The notes below the pieces were generated by a model. It worked only from the letters and a program-made list of their open reading frames with translations, did no database searches and was not told where the DNA came from. Both the position numbers and the translations under genes were made by a program. Positions 47,905 through 56,604 of a stretch of 64,000 nt of DNA are shown here, one piece after another. The stretch comes from Roseobacter sp. (GTDB lineage Bacteria; Pseudomonadota; Alphaproteobacteria; Rhodobacterales; Rhodobacteraceae). The stretch covers positions 7,291 to 71,290 of the forward strand of contig PCCY01000004.1 of the NCBI GenBank assembly GCA_002731875.1, written 5' to 3'. Position 1 is the first letter of the stretch. Each line of letters opens with the position of its first letter.

Positions 47905-48887
47905 GCTGCCTCGGCCTGGTTGTCGGCAGTCATGACAACAGCAATCAGGCGCTGAACGATCGCGGTGTCTTTGGCGGTAAGCACTCTTCGACGCAAATCG
48001 GCCGGGGTACCGCATACGTCCATGTACCAGCCAAGATGTTTGCGGGCGACACGCAGGCCCATCACCTTGCCGTAGAAACTGACAATGGCTTCGTAGTGGT
48101 CACCCACCATCTGGGCAAACTGTGCACCTGTCGGGATATCGGGTGCAGGTGTGCCGTAAATTTCGTGGGCAACCCGGGCCAACATCCACGGTCGGCCCTG
48201 CGCACCCCGCCCGATCATGACACCATCGGCCCCGGAAGCTTTCAGCGCAGCCCGAGCGGAGGCTGTACCCACGATGTCGCCGTTGGCGATAACGGGAATG
48301 GTAACAGCATTCTTGACCGCGGCGATGGCCTCCCAATTGGCGGTACCTTTATAGAACTGGCATCGCGTGCGCCCGTGGATCGTTATCATGGTGATTCCGG
48401 CGGCTTCGGCAGCCGTGGCGATCTGGGGGGCATTCAGCATGGCGTCATCCCACCCCAGCCGGGTTTTCAAGGTGACGGGCACGTTAACGGCGTTGACCAC
48501 TGCCTCGATCAGACGAAGCGCATGATCGGGCGTCTTCATCAGCGCTGAACCGGAATAGCCTTGGGTCACCTTCTTGGCAGGGCATCCCATGTTGATGTCG
48601 ATGACGCGTGCGCCCTGCGCTTCGACCATGCGGGCCGCTTCGGCCATCGGTGCCGCCTCGCGACCCGCCAACTGCACGGCTGTCCCTTCGATGCCAAGAC
48701 CCAGCTCCGCTTTTTCCATCGCTCCTGGACGGGCGTTGATCATATCGACGCTTGCCACCATTTCAGAGACGACCAACCCCGCACCAAAGGACGCCACGAG
48801 GTTGCGGAACGGCAAATCAGTGATTCCAGCCATAGGTGCCAGCAAAACAGGCGGCTCGAGGGAAAATGGAAGATCAGACAGACCCAA
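47901..48887 (-). CDS. dusB: tRNA dihydrouridine synthase B (NifR3-like)
   Basis: A 328-residue flavin enzyme that reduces uridines to dihydrouridine in tRNA. PPVLLAPMAGITDLPFR opens the barrel. The catalytic cysteine is Cys102 in NMGCPAKKV. TIHGRTRCQFYKG and ANGDI follow. I chose a TTG start at 48887 with an AAGGA ribosome binding site 7 bases upstream, giving the normal N-terminus. The longer frame begins at GTG 48932 without such a site. In Rhodobacter this gene was named nifR3 because it heads the ntrBC operon. Confidence 0.88.
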   Translation of the reverse strand: MGLSDLPFSLEPPVLLAPMAGITDLPFRNLVASFGAGLVVSEMVASVDMINARPGAMEKAELGLGIEGTAVQLAGREAAPMAEAARMVEAQGARVIDINMGCPAKKVTQGYSGSALMKTPDHALRLIEAVVNAVNVPVTLKTRLGWDDAMLNAPQIATAAEAAGITMITIHGRTRCQFYKGTANWEAIAAVKNAVTIPVIANGDIVGTASARAALKASGADGVMIGRGAQGRPWMLARVAHEIYGTPAPDIPTGAQFAQMVGDHYEAIVSFYGKVMGLRVARKHLGWYMDVCGTPADLRRRVLTAKDTAIVQRLIAVVMTADNQAEAA

Positions 48888-48949
48888 ACGCTTAATCCTT
48901 GTGCAGTTGCCTTTGGTGTACCCGGCTGCCACGCTGAACTCAATGAAAC

Positions 48950-48986
48950 AGGCACCGAAAGGAGCGGATAAAGCGCAGCGGTGCCT
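48950..48986 (+). promoter_or_regulatory. Hairpin with T-run in ispDF leader (possible attenuator)
   Basis: AGGCACCG (48950-48957) pairs perfectly with CGGTGCCT (48979-48986) around a 21-base loop, followed by AATTTTT on the plus strand. A second copy of CGGTGCCT lies at 49019-49026, so the left arm has two possible partners. The element sits 82 bases before the ispDF start. Confidence 0.35.
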
Positions 48987-49067
48987 AATTTTTAATCATC
49001 GACCGCAGAGATTGCACCCGGTGCCTGGGTTGAATAGACCTGAAGCCAGAATTCAAGGGACCGCCGC

Positions 49068-50210
49068 ATGTTATCTCAGCCTAAAATCGCCGCATTGATC
49101 GTCGCCGCAGGACGTGGCACGCGGGCGGGCGGATCCACACCCAAACAATGGCAACCGTTGTGCGGCAAGCGGGTGATCGACCATACGCTTGCTGCGTTTC
49201 AGGATCACCCCTCTGTCGACAGGCTTATCGTCGTTTTGAACGAAGCCGATATGGCCCACGCACAAGAGCTGACCGACAAGGGATGCATCATAGCCACCGG
49301 CGGTGTCGATCGTGCGGCGTCGGTGCGCAACGGTCTCGCGGCGCTCGGGGATGCGGACCAGGTGCTGATCCACGACGCTGCGCGGCCCTGCGTGTCAGCC
49401 GAGGTAATTGACCACGTGATCGCCGCGCTGCAATCAGGCCCGGCGGCGGCCCCGGGAATTGCGGTCACCGATGCGCTGTGGGTGGCCGAAAACGGGACCG
49501 TCGCAGGAATTCAGGACCGCACGGCGCTGTATGCCGCCCAGACCCCTCAGGGGTTCGATGTCGCGGCAATTCGCGCTGCCCACGCGCGTTACGATGGCGT
49601 CGCCGCCGATGATGTCGAAGTGGCACGCGCGGCAGGAATGGCCGTTGCCATCACCCCCGGCAGCATTGATAACCTCAAGATCACTTTGCCCGGCGACCTG
49701 ACCCGCGCCCAACGTATATTGGAACAGACAATGGATATCCGTACCGGCAACGGTTTTGACGTACACGCCTTTGGTCCCGGTGATCATGTGACGCTGTGCG
49801 GGGTGGCGATACCGCACTCGCACGGGCTGGTCGGGCATTCGGATGCAGACGTAGGCATGCACACCGTAACCGACGCGATTTACGGAGCGCTTGCCATGGG
49901 CGACATCGGCCAGCACTTCCCGCCCTCCGACCCGCAGTGGAAAGGGGCTCAAAGCCACATTTTTCTCAGCCACGCCGTGGGTCTTGCCCGTGCCCAGGGG
50001 TTCGAGCTTACACATGTGGATTGCACATTGATCTGCGAGTACCCGAAGGTGGGGCCTCATGCCGCAGAGATGCGGAAGGTGATGGCGTCTATCCTGGCGA
50101 TCGACCTGGCGCGCGTATCGGTCAAGGCCACCACTTCCGAAAGGCTGGGCTTTACCGGCCGGGGTGAGGGCATTGCCTGCATGGCCACAGCAACATTGGT
50201 GAAATCATGA
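49068..50210 (+). CDS. ispDF: Bifunctional IspD/IspF isoprenoid enzyme
   Basis: A 380-residue fusion of two enzymes of the methylerythritol phosphate pathway. Residues 1-220 are IspD (cytidylyltransferase) with [14 protein letters not shown] and [12 protein letters not shown]. Residues 222-380 are IspF (cyclodiphosphate synthase) with metal ligands in GNGFDVHAF and [10 protein letters not shown], and [17 protein letters not shown] at the end. Fused forms are common in alphaproteobacteria and combine steps 3 and 5 of the pathway. Its stop overlaps the pgpA start (ATGA). Confidence 0.95.
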   Translation: MLSQPKIAALIVAAGRGTRAGGSTPKQWQPLCGKRVIDHTLAAFQDHPSVDRLIVVLNEADMAHAQELTDKGCIIATGGVDRAASVRNGLAALGDADQVLIHDAARPCVSAEVIDHVIAALQSGPAAAPGIAVTDALWVAENGTVAGIQDRTALYAAQTPQGFDVAAIRAAHARYDGVAADDVEVARAAGMAVAITPGSIDNLKITLPGDLTRAQRILEQTMDIRTGNGFDVHAFGPGDHVTLCGVAIPHSHGLVGHSDADVGMHTVTDAIYGALAMGDIGQHFPPSDPQWKGAQSHIFLSHAVGLARAQGFELTHVDCTLICEYPKVGPHAAEMRKVMASILAIDLARVSVKATTSERLGFTGRGEGIACMATATLVKS

Positions 50211-50704
50211 ATATCTCGAAACTTGTCGCAACCGTTCTGGGCATTGGCTACATTCGTCCAGGTCCGGGTACCTGGGGTTCATTGGTCGCCCTGCCATGGG
50301 GATGGTTGCTGCATGTGATTGGCGGTCTGCCGCTGCTGATTGCGGGCATCGCCGTCGCCTTTGGCGCGGGGTGGTGGGCGACGGCGCGCATGACGGCCGG
50401 GCACAGTGACCACGACCCCTCCGAGATCGTCATTGACGAAGTCGTCGGTCAGTGGATCGCGCTGTTACCGTTGAGCTATGCGTCGTGGACGATGGATATG
50501 AACATCCTGGTCATGTGGCCGGGCTGGGTGTCGGCATTTCTGCTGTTTCGCCTGTTCGACATCTGGAAACCTCTGCTTGTCGGCTGGGCCGATCGTCGCG
50601 GAGACCCGTTGGGGGTGATGCTGGATGACGTGATCGCCGGTGTGTTCGCGCTGGTGGGGGTAATTTTGCTGGCGGTGATATATCATGTCTATCTTTTTGC
50701 CTGA
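50207..50704 (+). CDS. pgpA: Phosphatidylglycerophosphatase A
   Basis: A 165-residue membrane enzyme that dephosphorylates phosphatidylglycerophosphate to phosphatidylglycerol. Family segments are [11 protein letters not shown] near the N-terminus and [15 protein letters not shown] with the acidic active-site residues. FRLFDIWKP and [17 protein letters not shown] follow. About four spans are predicted. It overlaps ispDF at its start, and the downstream pncC start at its end. Confidence 0.9.
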   Translation: MNISKLVATVLGIGYIRPGPGTWGSLVALPWGWLLHVIGGLPLLIAGIAVAFGAGWWATARMTAGHSDHDPSEIVIDEVVGQWIALLPLSYASWTMDMNILVMWPGWVSAFLLFRLFDIWKPLLVGWADRRGDPLGVMLDDVIAGVFALVGVILLAVIYHVYLFA

Positions 50705-51164
50705 TGTGCCAGCCCTGCTTGATCGGGCCAGGTCGCGTGGCGTGATGATCGCCTGCGCGGAAAGTTGCACGGGCGGTATGGTGGCCGCAGCATTGACCGA
50801 CCTCCCCGGTTCCTCGACCATGTTCGACCGCGGTTTCGTGACCTATACGAATGCGGCAAAAATCGACATGCTGGGGGTATCGGCGTCAACGTTAGCCGCA
50901 TGTGGCGCTGTGTCCGAACCGGTAGCCCGGGAAATGGCGCTAGGCGCATTGTCACGGTCGCAAGCGCAAGTTGCGGTTTCGGTTACCGGTATCGCAGGCC
51001 CCGGCGGATCCGAGCACAAACCCGAAGGCCGGGTGTGCTTTGCCATCGCTCAAGGGTCCGAGGCGATCTCGGACACCCAGGAGTTCGGCGCACTGGGGCG
51101 CGACAAGGTGCGCAAGGCGGCACGCGATCACGCCATTGCCCTGCTGTTACGCGCAATTTCTTAA
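50685..51164 (+). CDS. pncC: CinA-family nicotinamide-nucleotide amidase
   Basis: A 159-residue stand-alone CinA C-terminal domain. Hallmarks are [17 protein letters not shown] near residue 23, where a serine in the SCTGG motif is the nucleophile, and [11 protein letters not shown]. It deamidates nicotinamide mononucleotide to nicotinate mononucleotide in pyridine nucleotide recycling. The start lies 20 bases inside pgpA, consistent with translational coupling. The N-terminal COG1058 domain of full CinA is absent, as is usual in proteobacteria. Confidence 0.88.
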   Translation: MSIFLPDVPALLDRARSRGVMIACAESCTGGMVAAALTDLPGSSTMFDRGFVTYTNAAKIDMLGVSASTLAACGAVSEPVAREMALGALSRSQAQVAVSVTGIAGPGGSEHKPEGRVCFAIAQGSEAISDTQEFGALGRDKVRKAARDHAIALLLRAIS

Positions 51165-51322
51165 TGCTTATAAATCCGGCATAGCCCGCGCGAAGCTGCC
51201 CAATAATGAGGCACATTCAAAAACGCCTTATAAATAGCCTCACCTGCCTGCATTTTAGCTTTTCCATATGCATTGATTAGGGCTCTACCCGTGTGAACAT
51301 TTTTCTACCGGAGGAACCAACG

Positions 51323-52504
51323 ATGAATGCTGCCGATACCGCCTGGATCATGACCGCCACAGCGCTGGTCCTGTTTATGACGTTACCCGGCCTGGCGCTG
51401 TTCTATGGCGGCCTGGTGCGAAGTCGGAACGTTCTGAGCGTCTTCATGCACTGTTACGCGATCGCTTGCCTGATGAGCGTGCTTTGGTTCCTGGTGGGGT
51501 ATTCCATCGCCTTTGGGCCTGGCACATCGGGCGTGTGGGGCGGGTTGGACAAGGTCGGGTTGAACGGGGTGAGCATTGACAGCCTTGCCGGTACCCTGCC
51601 CGAGATCCTCTTTTTTGCATTCCAGATGACATTCGCGATCATCACGCCGGCCCTGATCGTCGGGGCCTATGTGGAACGCGTCGGTTTCGGTTTCGTGCTG
51701 CTGTTTTCGGGGCTGTGGATGCTGTTGTGCTACGCCCCGGTCGTCCATTGGATCTGGGGCGGCGGTTTTCTGTCGGACGGCGGAATTTTTGGCGAAATCG
51801 GTGTGCGTGATTTCGCAGGGGGAATCGTGGTTCACGAAACCGCGGGGCTGGCGGCCTTGATCATCGCCGTGTTCCTTGGACCACGCCTTAACCAAACCAC
51901 GCCGCCGCACAATCCGGGCTATGTGATGATCGGTGCGGCCATGCTGTGGATCGGCTGGTTCGGCTTTAATGGCGGATCTCAACTTGCCGCGGACGGGGGG
52001 GCCGCGATGGCGATAACCGTGACGCATATTTCCGCGGCCACTGCGTCGTTGACCTGGGCATTGTGGGAACGGGTGAAATTCGGCAAATCCTCGATGGTTG
52101 GGCTTGTGACCGGAACCATTGCCGGGCTGGCGTCGATCACCCCTGCATCGGGTTTTGTAGGGCCTTGGGCGGCATTGCTGATCGGCGCGGTGGCGGGTGT
52201 GCTTTGCCAGGAAGCAGTGATGTTGATCCGGAACAAAGCCAAGATCGACGATACCCTTGATGTGTTCGCCGTACACGGCGTGGGCGGTATCTTTGGCACG
52301 ATCATGATCGCAGCGGTCGGGGCCGGCACCTGGACGGCCCAGCTTGGTTCGCTTGCAATCGTTGGGGTCTACACGACCGTGGTCACCGTTGCGATCGTCA
52401 TGGTCTGCAAGGCATTCACATCCTTGCGCGTGTCCCGAGAAATCGAAGTCGGCGGACTTGATCTGGCGGTCCACGGCGAACGCGCCTATGACCTGAGCAA
52501 CTAG
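51323..52504 (+). CDS. amt: Ammonium transporter
   Basis: A 393-residue Amt/Rh channel with eleven predicted spans. Conserved landmarks are FYGGLVRSRNVLS, the first pore histidine in GGIVVHETAG and the second in VFAVHGVGGIFGT. WFGFNGGSQLAADG precedes the latter. The ATG at 51323 has a near-perfect GGAGG ribosome binding site, so the GTG 30 bases earlier was rejected. No glnK gene is adjacent, unlike the usual glnK-amtB pair. A strong hairpin follows the stop. Confidence 0.95.
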   Translation: MNAADTAWIMTATALVLFMTLPGLALFYGGLVRSRNVLSVFMHCYAIACLMSVLWFLVGYSIAFGPGTSGVWGGLDKVGLNGVSIDSLAGTLPEILFFAFQMTFAIITPALIVGAYVERVGFGFVLLFSGLWMLLCYAPVVHWIWGGGFLSDGGIFGEIGVRDFAGGIVVHETAGLAALIIAVFLGPRLNQTTPPHNPGYVMIGAAMLWIGWFGFNGGSQLAADGGAAMAITVTHISAATASLTWALWERVKFGKSSMVGLVTGTIAGLASITPASGFVGPWAALLIGAVAGVLCQEAVMLIRNKAKIDDTLDVFAVHGVGGIFGTIMIAAVGAGTWTAQLGSLAIVGVYTTVVTVAIVMVCKAFTSLRVSREIEVGGLDLAVHGERAYDLSN

Positions 52505-52512
52505 GCAGGCTT

Positions 52513-52548
52513 GCGGGGGGCCTCGCCGCAACCGGTGAGGCCCCCCGC
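52513..52548. terminator. Strong hairpin terminator between amt and convergent gene
   Basis: GCGGGGGGCCTC (52513-52524) pairs with GAGGCCCCCCGC (52537-52548), extended by GCC/GGT around the 6-base loop GCAACC, for a 15-base-pair stem with one wobble. It fills the gap between convergent amt and the COQ10/RatA-like gene and can serve both. Confidence 0.8.
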
Positions 52549-52557
52549 CCCAACATC

Positions 52558-53013
52558 TTACATCTGCGGCCCGTACAATGCTTGGGCACGTTTTTCAAAG
52601 GCCTTCACGACACGCTGCATGGCTTCGTTGAACACCACGCCGATGATCTTTTGCAGAACGATGTTCCTGAACTCGAAATCGACGAAGAAAAAGACCTTGC
52701 ACCCGCCCTGCGGAACATCCTCGAAGTGCCAGTTGGACCGCATGTACTTGAACGGACCGTCCAGATATTCAGTGTCAATTTTATGGGTTGCGGGCCAAAG
52801 TTCCACGCGGCTGGTGAATCGCTCGCGAAAAACCTTGAAGCTGATGACCAGATCAGCCTCCATCACCTCATGGTCATCCACGATCTCCTGGCTCTTGATC
52901 CGCGCGGCGGCAGTCCAAGGCAGGAATTCGGGATAGGATGCCACATCGGCCACCAGATCGTACATCTGTTGGGCGGTATAAGGCAGTGCGCGGGTCTCTG
53001 AATGGGTAGGCAT
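52558..53013 (-). CDS. COQ10/RatA-like START-domain protein
   Basis: A 151-residue SRPBCC-fold protein beginning PTHSETRALPYTAQQMYDLV, then ASYPEFLPWTAAARI. The terminal helix contains FNEAMQRVVKAFEKRA. Family members are COQ10, a coenzyme Q-binding protein, and RatA, named for inhibition of ribosome association. The alphaproteobacterial form is more often linked to ubiquinone handling, but this is uncertain. It converges with amt through a strong terminator and is divergent from hpt. Confidence 0.87.
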   Translation of the reverse strand: MPTHSETRALPYTAQQMYDLVADVASYPEFLPWTAAARIKSQEIVDDHEVMEADLVISFKVFRERFTSRVELWPATHKIDTEYLDGPFKYMRSNWHFEDVPQGGCKVFFFVDFEFRNIVLQKIIGVVFNEAMQRVVKAFEKRAQALYGPQM

Positions 53014-53081
53014 TGATTTCCATCTATCTAGAAGCTACGCCCTTATGAAATCTTAAGTGCCCCTGTTTCAAGGTTAAACCC

Positions 53082-53618
53082 ATGACCACCCCGTCTTATG
53101 TTATCGACGAAATGATCTCGGCCAAGGCGATTGCCGCCCGGATTGAAACGCTGTGCCGCGAGATACAGTCCGAATTTGAGGGTACCGATAAGCTGATCGT
53201 GGTGGGTTTGCTGCGGGGGTCATTTGTGTTCATCGCCGATCTCGTGCGCGAACTTGACCTGCCGATCGAGGTCGATTTTCTGGAGGCTTCCAGCTATGGG
53301 GATGGCATGCAAAGCAGCCGTGAGGTCCGTATTCTCAAGGACTTGCGAGGCGTCATTGAAGGGCGTGATGTGCTGGTGGTCGAAGACATCGTCGATACCG
53401 GCCACACACTGCACCATGTCAGAAACCTGTTGCTGTCGCGCGAACCGGCCCGGTTGAAAACCATTGCATTGCTTGACAAGCCAACGCGCCGCGAAGTTGA
53501 AATGAAGGCTGATTGGATCGGATTTGAAATACCCGATGAATTTGTTGTCGGCTATGGAATTGATTTTGCCCAACGCAACCGAAACCTGCCATTTATTGGA
53601 AAGGTTCGCTTCACATGA
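53082..53618 (+). CDS. hpt: Hypoxanthine phosphoribosyltransferase
   Basis: A 178-residue purine salvage enzyme that converts hypoxanthine to IMP with PRPP. The PRPP-binding loop is [14 protein letters not shown] (97-110). [11 protein letters not shown] and [12 protein letters not shown] supply other active-site residues. [20 protein letters not shown] is the C-terminal motif. Length matches bacterial Hpt. Its stop overlaps the start of a 58-residue membrane protein gene. Confidence 0.94.
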   Translation: MTTPSYVIDEMISAKAIAARIETLCREIQSEFEGTDKLIVVGLLRGSFVFIADLVRELDLPIEVDFLEASSYGDGMQSSREVRILKDLRGVIEGRDVLVVEDIVDTGHTLHHVRNLLLSREPARLKTIALLDKPTRREVEMKADWIGFEIPDEFVVGYGIDFAQRNRNLPFIGKVRFT

Positions 53619-53791
53619 TGAATATCGTCTGGTTCATGAGAATGAAGCGGTGGGTTCAGAACCCGCCTTCGGCGAAACGGGTAAAATTCGTATTCGCGAT
53701 CATTCTGGCCGCAGCAGTGATCTTCGGTCTGGAATACATGGGCTGGTGGCCCGACTGGGCAACCGGCGAACGTATCGGACGACGATTCTAA
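53615..53791 (+). CDS. 58-residue single-span membrane protein, unknown
   Basis: A small protein below usual gene-calling limits: basic N-terminus with [15 protein letters not shown], one membrane span ([16 protein letters not shown]) and a short tail [15 protein letters not shown]. Its ATG overlaps the hpt TGA in the ATGA pattern used throughout this genome, which supports translation. No family was recognised. The remaining bases to lipA hold no further frame. Confidence 0.6.
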   Translation: MMNIVWFMRMKRWVQNPPSAKRVKFVFAIILAAAVIFGLEYMGWWPDWATGERIGRRF

Positions 53792-53901
53792 GCGACGTAA
53801 TTCATCAACCGTCGCGAACCTGCGCCGTGATTGCCACCGAAATTGGTTCGCGACAACAGCGGCCGCACAGCTATGCAGCCGCCGGGTTGTGACGCGAAGC
53901 C

Positions 53902-54849
53902 TTAGCCAAGCTTGGCCTGGCGTGCGGCCCGCAGCCGCGCAAAGTCATCGCCGGCATGATAGCTGGAACGGGTCAACGGCGACGCTGAAACCATAAGGAA
54001 CCCTTTGCCGTAGGCTGACTTTTCGTAGGCGGCGAATTCGTCAGGGTGCACAAAGCGATCGACGCGGTGGTGCTTTGGCGTGGGTTGCAGATATTGCCCA
54101 ATCGTCAAAAAGTCGATGTCGGCGGCGCGCATGTCTTCCATAACCTGCATCACCGACTGACGGTCTTCGCCGAGGCCCACCATGATGCCTGATTTGGTAA
54201 ACATCATGGGATCAAGCTCTTTCACCCGCTGAAGCAATCGCAACGAATGGAAGTACCGCGCACCCGGGCGTACCTGCGGATATAGACCGGGAACCGTTTC
54301 GAGATTGTGATTGAACACATCCGGACGTGCGGCCACTACGATCTCGAGCACTTTTGGATCGCAGCGGATAAAATCGGGGGTCAAGATCTCGATGGTTGTG
54401 GCTGGCGACCGTTTTCGGATGGCACGAATGGTCTGGGCAAAATGCTCGGCCCCGCCATCTTCGATATCGTCGCGATCAACCGATGTTATCACAACGTGAT
54501 TCAAACCCAGCTTGGCTACCGCATCGGCCACCCTGCCCGGTTCGAACACGTCAAGCGCCTCTGGCGGTTTGCCCGTGGCGATGTTGCAAAAGGTGCAGGC
54601 GCGGGTACAAACCTCGCCCATGATCATCATCGTCGCATGACCCTGAGACCAGCATTCACCGACGTTGGGACAGCCCGCTTCTTCGCAGACTGTCACCAAT
54701 TTGTTATCCCGCATGATCTTGGCGGTATCAGCATAGCCTTTGCCACCCGGTGCCTTTACCCTGATCCAAGCCGGTTTTTTCGGCTGCGGATTGTCCGGCC
54801 GCTTGGCTTTTTCTGGATGGCGCTGTTCGGGGATTTTCAGGTCGCGCAT
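53902..54849 (-). CDS. lipA: Lipoyl synthase
   Basis: A 315-residue radical SAM enzyme that inserts two sulfurs into octanoyl groups on lipoate-dependent proteins. The auxiliary [4Fe-4S] cluster cysteines are C55, C60 and C66 ([12 protein letters not shown]). The radical SAM cluster cysteines are C81, C85 and C88 in [10 protein letters not shown]-terminal SSYHAGD supplies the conserved serine near the end. Length is typical. Followed by no partner lipB here. Confidence 0.96.
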   Translation of the reverse strand: MRDLKIPEQRHPEKAKRPDNPQPKKPAWIRVKAPGGKGYADTAKIMRDNKLVTVCEEAGCPNVGECWSQGHATMMIMGEVCTRACTFCNIATGKPPEALDVFEPGRVADAVAKLGLNHVVITSVDRDDIEDGGAEHFAQTIRAIRKRSPATTIEILTPDFIRCDPKVLEIVVAARPDVFNHNLETVPGLYPQVRPGARYFHSLRLLQRVKELDPMMFTKSGIMVGLGEDRQSVMQVMEDMRAADIDFLTIGQYLQPTPKHHRVDRFVHPDEFAAYEKSAYGKGFLMVSASPLTRSSYHAGDDFARLRAARQAKLG

Positions 54850-54949
54850 GATCAGGCTCCGTTCTACCGTTTTGTCCTATGTAGACGGTTCATGCTTCGC
54901 TTAAAAGGGGTTGCAAGGCAAGCGCGGCCAAGTCGGTGGAAAACAGTGG

Positions 54950-56059
54950 CTAGCCGATCATGGCACCGCCCGGGCCAAGGGTCTCGTCGTAATGCTTGCG
55001 CAGACGAATAAGCGCGATCCGCAACACGATCTTGGCCGAACGTGCCGACCACCCCAGCCGTTTTTCCGCTGTTTCAAGTCCCTCGAGATAGCAGCAGCAC
55101 CGCAATACGATGTCCGACAGTCCGGGGCCAAGTTCTTCAAGTGCAGCGGCGACACGCGCGCGCGCCATCGCCGGGGCACCGCCACCTTGGCTATGTACAG
55201 GCGTAGCCCCACCGGGTGTCAGGAAACGTTCCCAATTCATGGTGGTGTTCTCACCCATCTGAGCCAGCTCAAAGTCTTCGCGCAGGCGCTCTCCCGCTTG
55301 CACCTGCCGATTTGAAAGAAACCGGGTACCGTCTTTTTCACGGCGTCGCGCCAAGGCCGATAACGGGCTTTCCGCCAAGGTCCGCCGCGACTGTCGGCCG
55401 GTGTCCGCGAAACCGTCTCTTTGTGGTGATTTTTCCGCAAAGGGGGTTTGAGCTTCTGCAAAGCCCGCGTCGTGATGGGGGGCTTCCCGCTGGAGTATCT
55501 GTTCCAGAGCGGTACGGCCCGCTGCGGTGATATGGTACCGAATAATGCGGCCCGTCCCCTTGGTGGCGATCCAACCCTTAAGCGCCATCGCCTGGGCAAT
55601 CGGGCGGTCAACGACCGCGGTACGGGTCGTGCAACTGCCCGCACCGTCCCGCACGACTACCGCTTTTTCCATATCCGCGGCAATGGCCAGCACCGCCCCG
55701 GTTTCACACAAACGACGCAGTATTCGCCGTGCTTCGCGGGAAAACGTTACATCGTCAGGCATCATTGTTTCTGTGGTCAAATGCATCTGTTGCTGGTCCT
55801 TTGCTGGCGTTATCTTATTGCGGCTCACACGACCCAGTGTTTCCAAGGCGTCGTCGACCAGCGGGTCGTCGCGACGCGTTTCGATCCGACGGATCTGTCG
55901 CAAAATCGTCGAGGCGTGACATTCGGCTGACCGTGCAAGTGCCCGGATCGGCTTTCCCAGCTCGACATGAGACAAATAGTGATACGCATCCGGCGGCACC
56001 CATTCGGGTATGCCGACGGAGCCGTTTTGCGCCGGAGTGCAATCATTCAACAAAGTCAT
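54950..56059 (-). CDS. DUF6456 domain protein with N-terminal helix-turn-helix-like region
   Basis: A 369-residue protein. The N-terminal part (LSHVELGKPIRALARSAECHASTILRQIRRIE) looks like a winged or simple helix-turn-helix. A second DNA-binding-like segment follows near residue 150 (PIAQAMALKGWIATKGTGRIIRY). The C-terminal 150 residues match the DUF6456 type, with SDIVLRCCCYLEGLETAEKRL. It is Rhodobacterales-typical and probably a DNA-binding regulator; the target is unknown. The start is supported by GAGGG five bases upstream. DnaA-like and CtrA-like sites lie directly upstream. Confidence 0.75.
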   Translation of the reverse strand: MTLLNDCTPAQNGSVGIPEWVPPDAYHYLSHVELGKPIRALARSAECHASTILRQIRRIETRRDDPLVDDALETLGRVSRNKITPAKDQQQMHLTTETMMPDDVTFSREARRILRRLCETGAVLAIAADMEKAVVVRDGAGSCTTRTAVVDRPIAQAMALKGWIATKGTGRIIRYHITAAGRTALEQILQREAPHHDAGFAEAQTPFAEKSPQRDGFADTGRQSRRTLAESPLSALARRREKDGTRFLSNRQVQAGERLREDFELAQMGENTTMNWERFLTPGGATPVHSQGGGAPAMARARVAAALEELGPGLSDIVLRCCCYLEGLETAEKRLGWSARSAKIVLRIALIRLRKHYDETLGPGGAMIG

Positions 56060-56092
56060 GGTCCCTCTGTCCTTCTTCTCAAATTTGATAAT

Positions 56093-56113
56093 TTACCCAC
56101 AGAGTTATCCACA
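56093..56113. promoter_or_regulatory. Paired DnaA-box-like sequences
   Basis: TTACCCACA (56093-56101, one mismatch) and TTATCCACA (56105-56113, exact consensus) lie in tandem, 12 bases apart, on the same strand in the divergent DUF6456/DUF6477 intergenic region. The flanking bases are AT-rich (AAATTTGATAA). They may bind DnaA in transcriptional control or mark a minor replication-related locus. Confidence 0.5.
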
Positions 56114-56129
56114 ATTACGTTCATGAAGG

Positions 56130-56145
56130 TTACCTGGGCGTTAAC
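56130..56145. promoter_or_regulatory. CtrA-like site, one mismatch
   Basis: TTAC-N7-TTAAC (56130-56145) matches the Caulobacter CtrA consensus TTAA-N7-TTAAC at all but one position. It sits 17 bases after the paired DnaA-like boxes. On its own the match is weak; its position makes it worth noting. Confidence 0.3.
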
Positions 56146-56222
56146 ATTAATGCTCTGAGGCCATGATTGTTTCTAATTCGTAAACAGTCGTAACTGCGTC
56201 GAACGGCAGCCCTTGGGGGCGC

Positions 56223-56234
56223 GCAACATGTTGC
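56223..56234. promoter_or_regulatory. Perfect 12-base palindrome
   Basis: GCAACATGTTGC is a perfect palindrome in the 242-base divergent region, 68 bases before the DUF6477 start. It may be a regulator site; no binding protein is proposed. Confidence 0.3.
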
Positions 56235-56301
56235 ACTGTCATGAAAGACTTGTCGGATCGTGCCGCGTTCGGGCACTCGAAATTGTCAAGGATATGAATA
56301 C

Positions 56302-56604
56302 ATGCAAGACATACTCACCCGTCTACACGCTCTCCAGCGCCCTCAAACGTTAATGAGGGCTGCGCGCATGGGGGCTGATAGCTACCGTCGCGGCACACAT
56401 CTGCGCAGATTGATGGGCTGTTCGACCCTGCCGCGCAGTGGTCCCGCTCTGATCCGGCTGATCGATATGGAGGCAGAGCTGAACGTTCAGCGCAAAAGGG
56501 CGGATACAGGGTATAACCTGATCCGCCATATCGAAGTGTTGATCGCAATTGTGTCAGAGGCCCGGATGTTACGCACAGTCCAAGGCCGCCCGGATGCTAC
56601 ATGA
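56302..56604 (+). CDS. DUF6477 family small protein
   Basis: A 100-residue protein beginning MQDILTRLHALQRPQ, then LMRAARMGADSYRRGTHLRRLMG and a helical C-terminal half (ALIRLIDMEAELNVQRKRAD). This pattern fits DUF6477, a short protein restricted largely to Rhodobacterales. Function is unknown. The ATG at 56302 was chosen over 56260 because the leader is dissimilar. Its last 8 bases overlap the convergent MttB-family gene. Confidence 0.75.
   Translation: MQDILTRLHALQRPQTLMRAARMGADSYRRGTHLRRLMGCSTLPRSGPALIRLIDMEAELNVQRKRADTGYNLIRHIEVLIAIVSEARMLRTVQGRPDAT

Noticed and set aside
51167-51235. Two CTTATAAAT repeats upstream of amt as an NtrC site
   Set aside because: They do not resemble the NtrC consensus and may just be AT-rich promoter sequence.
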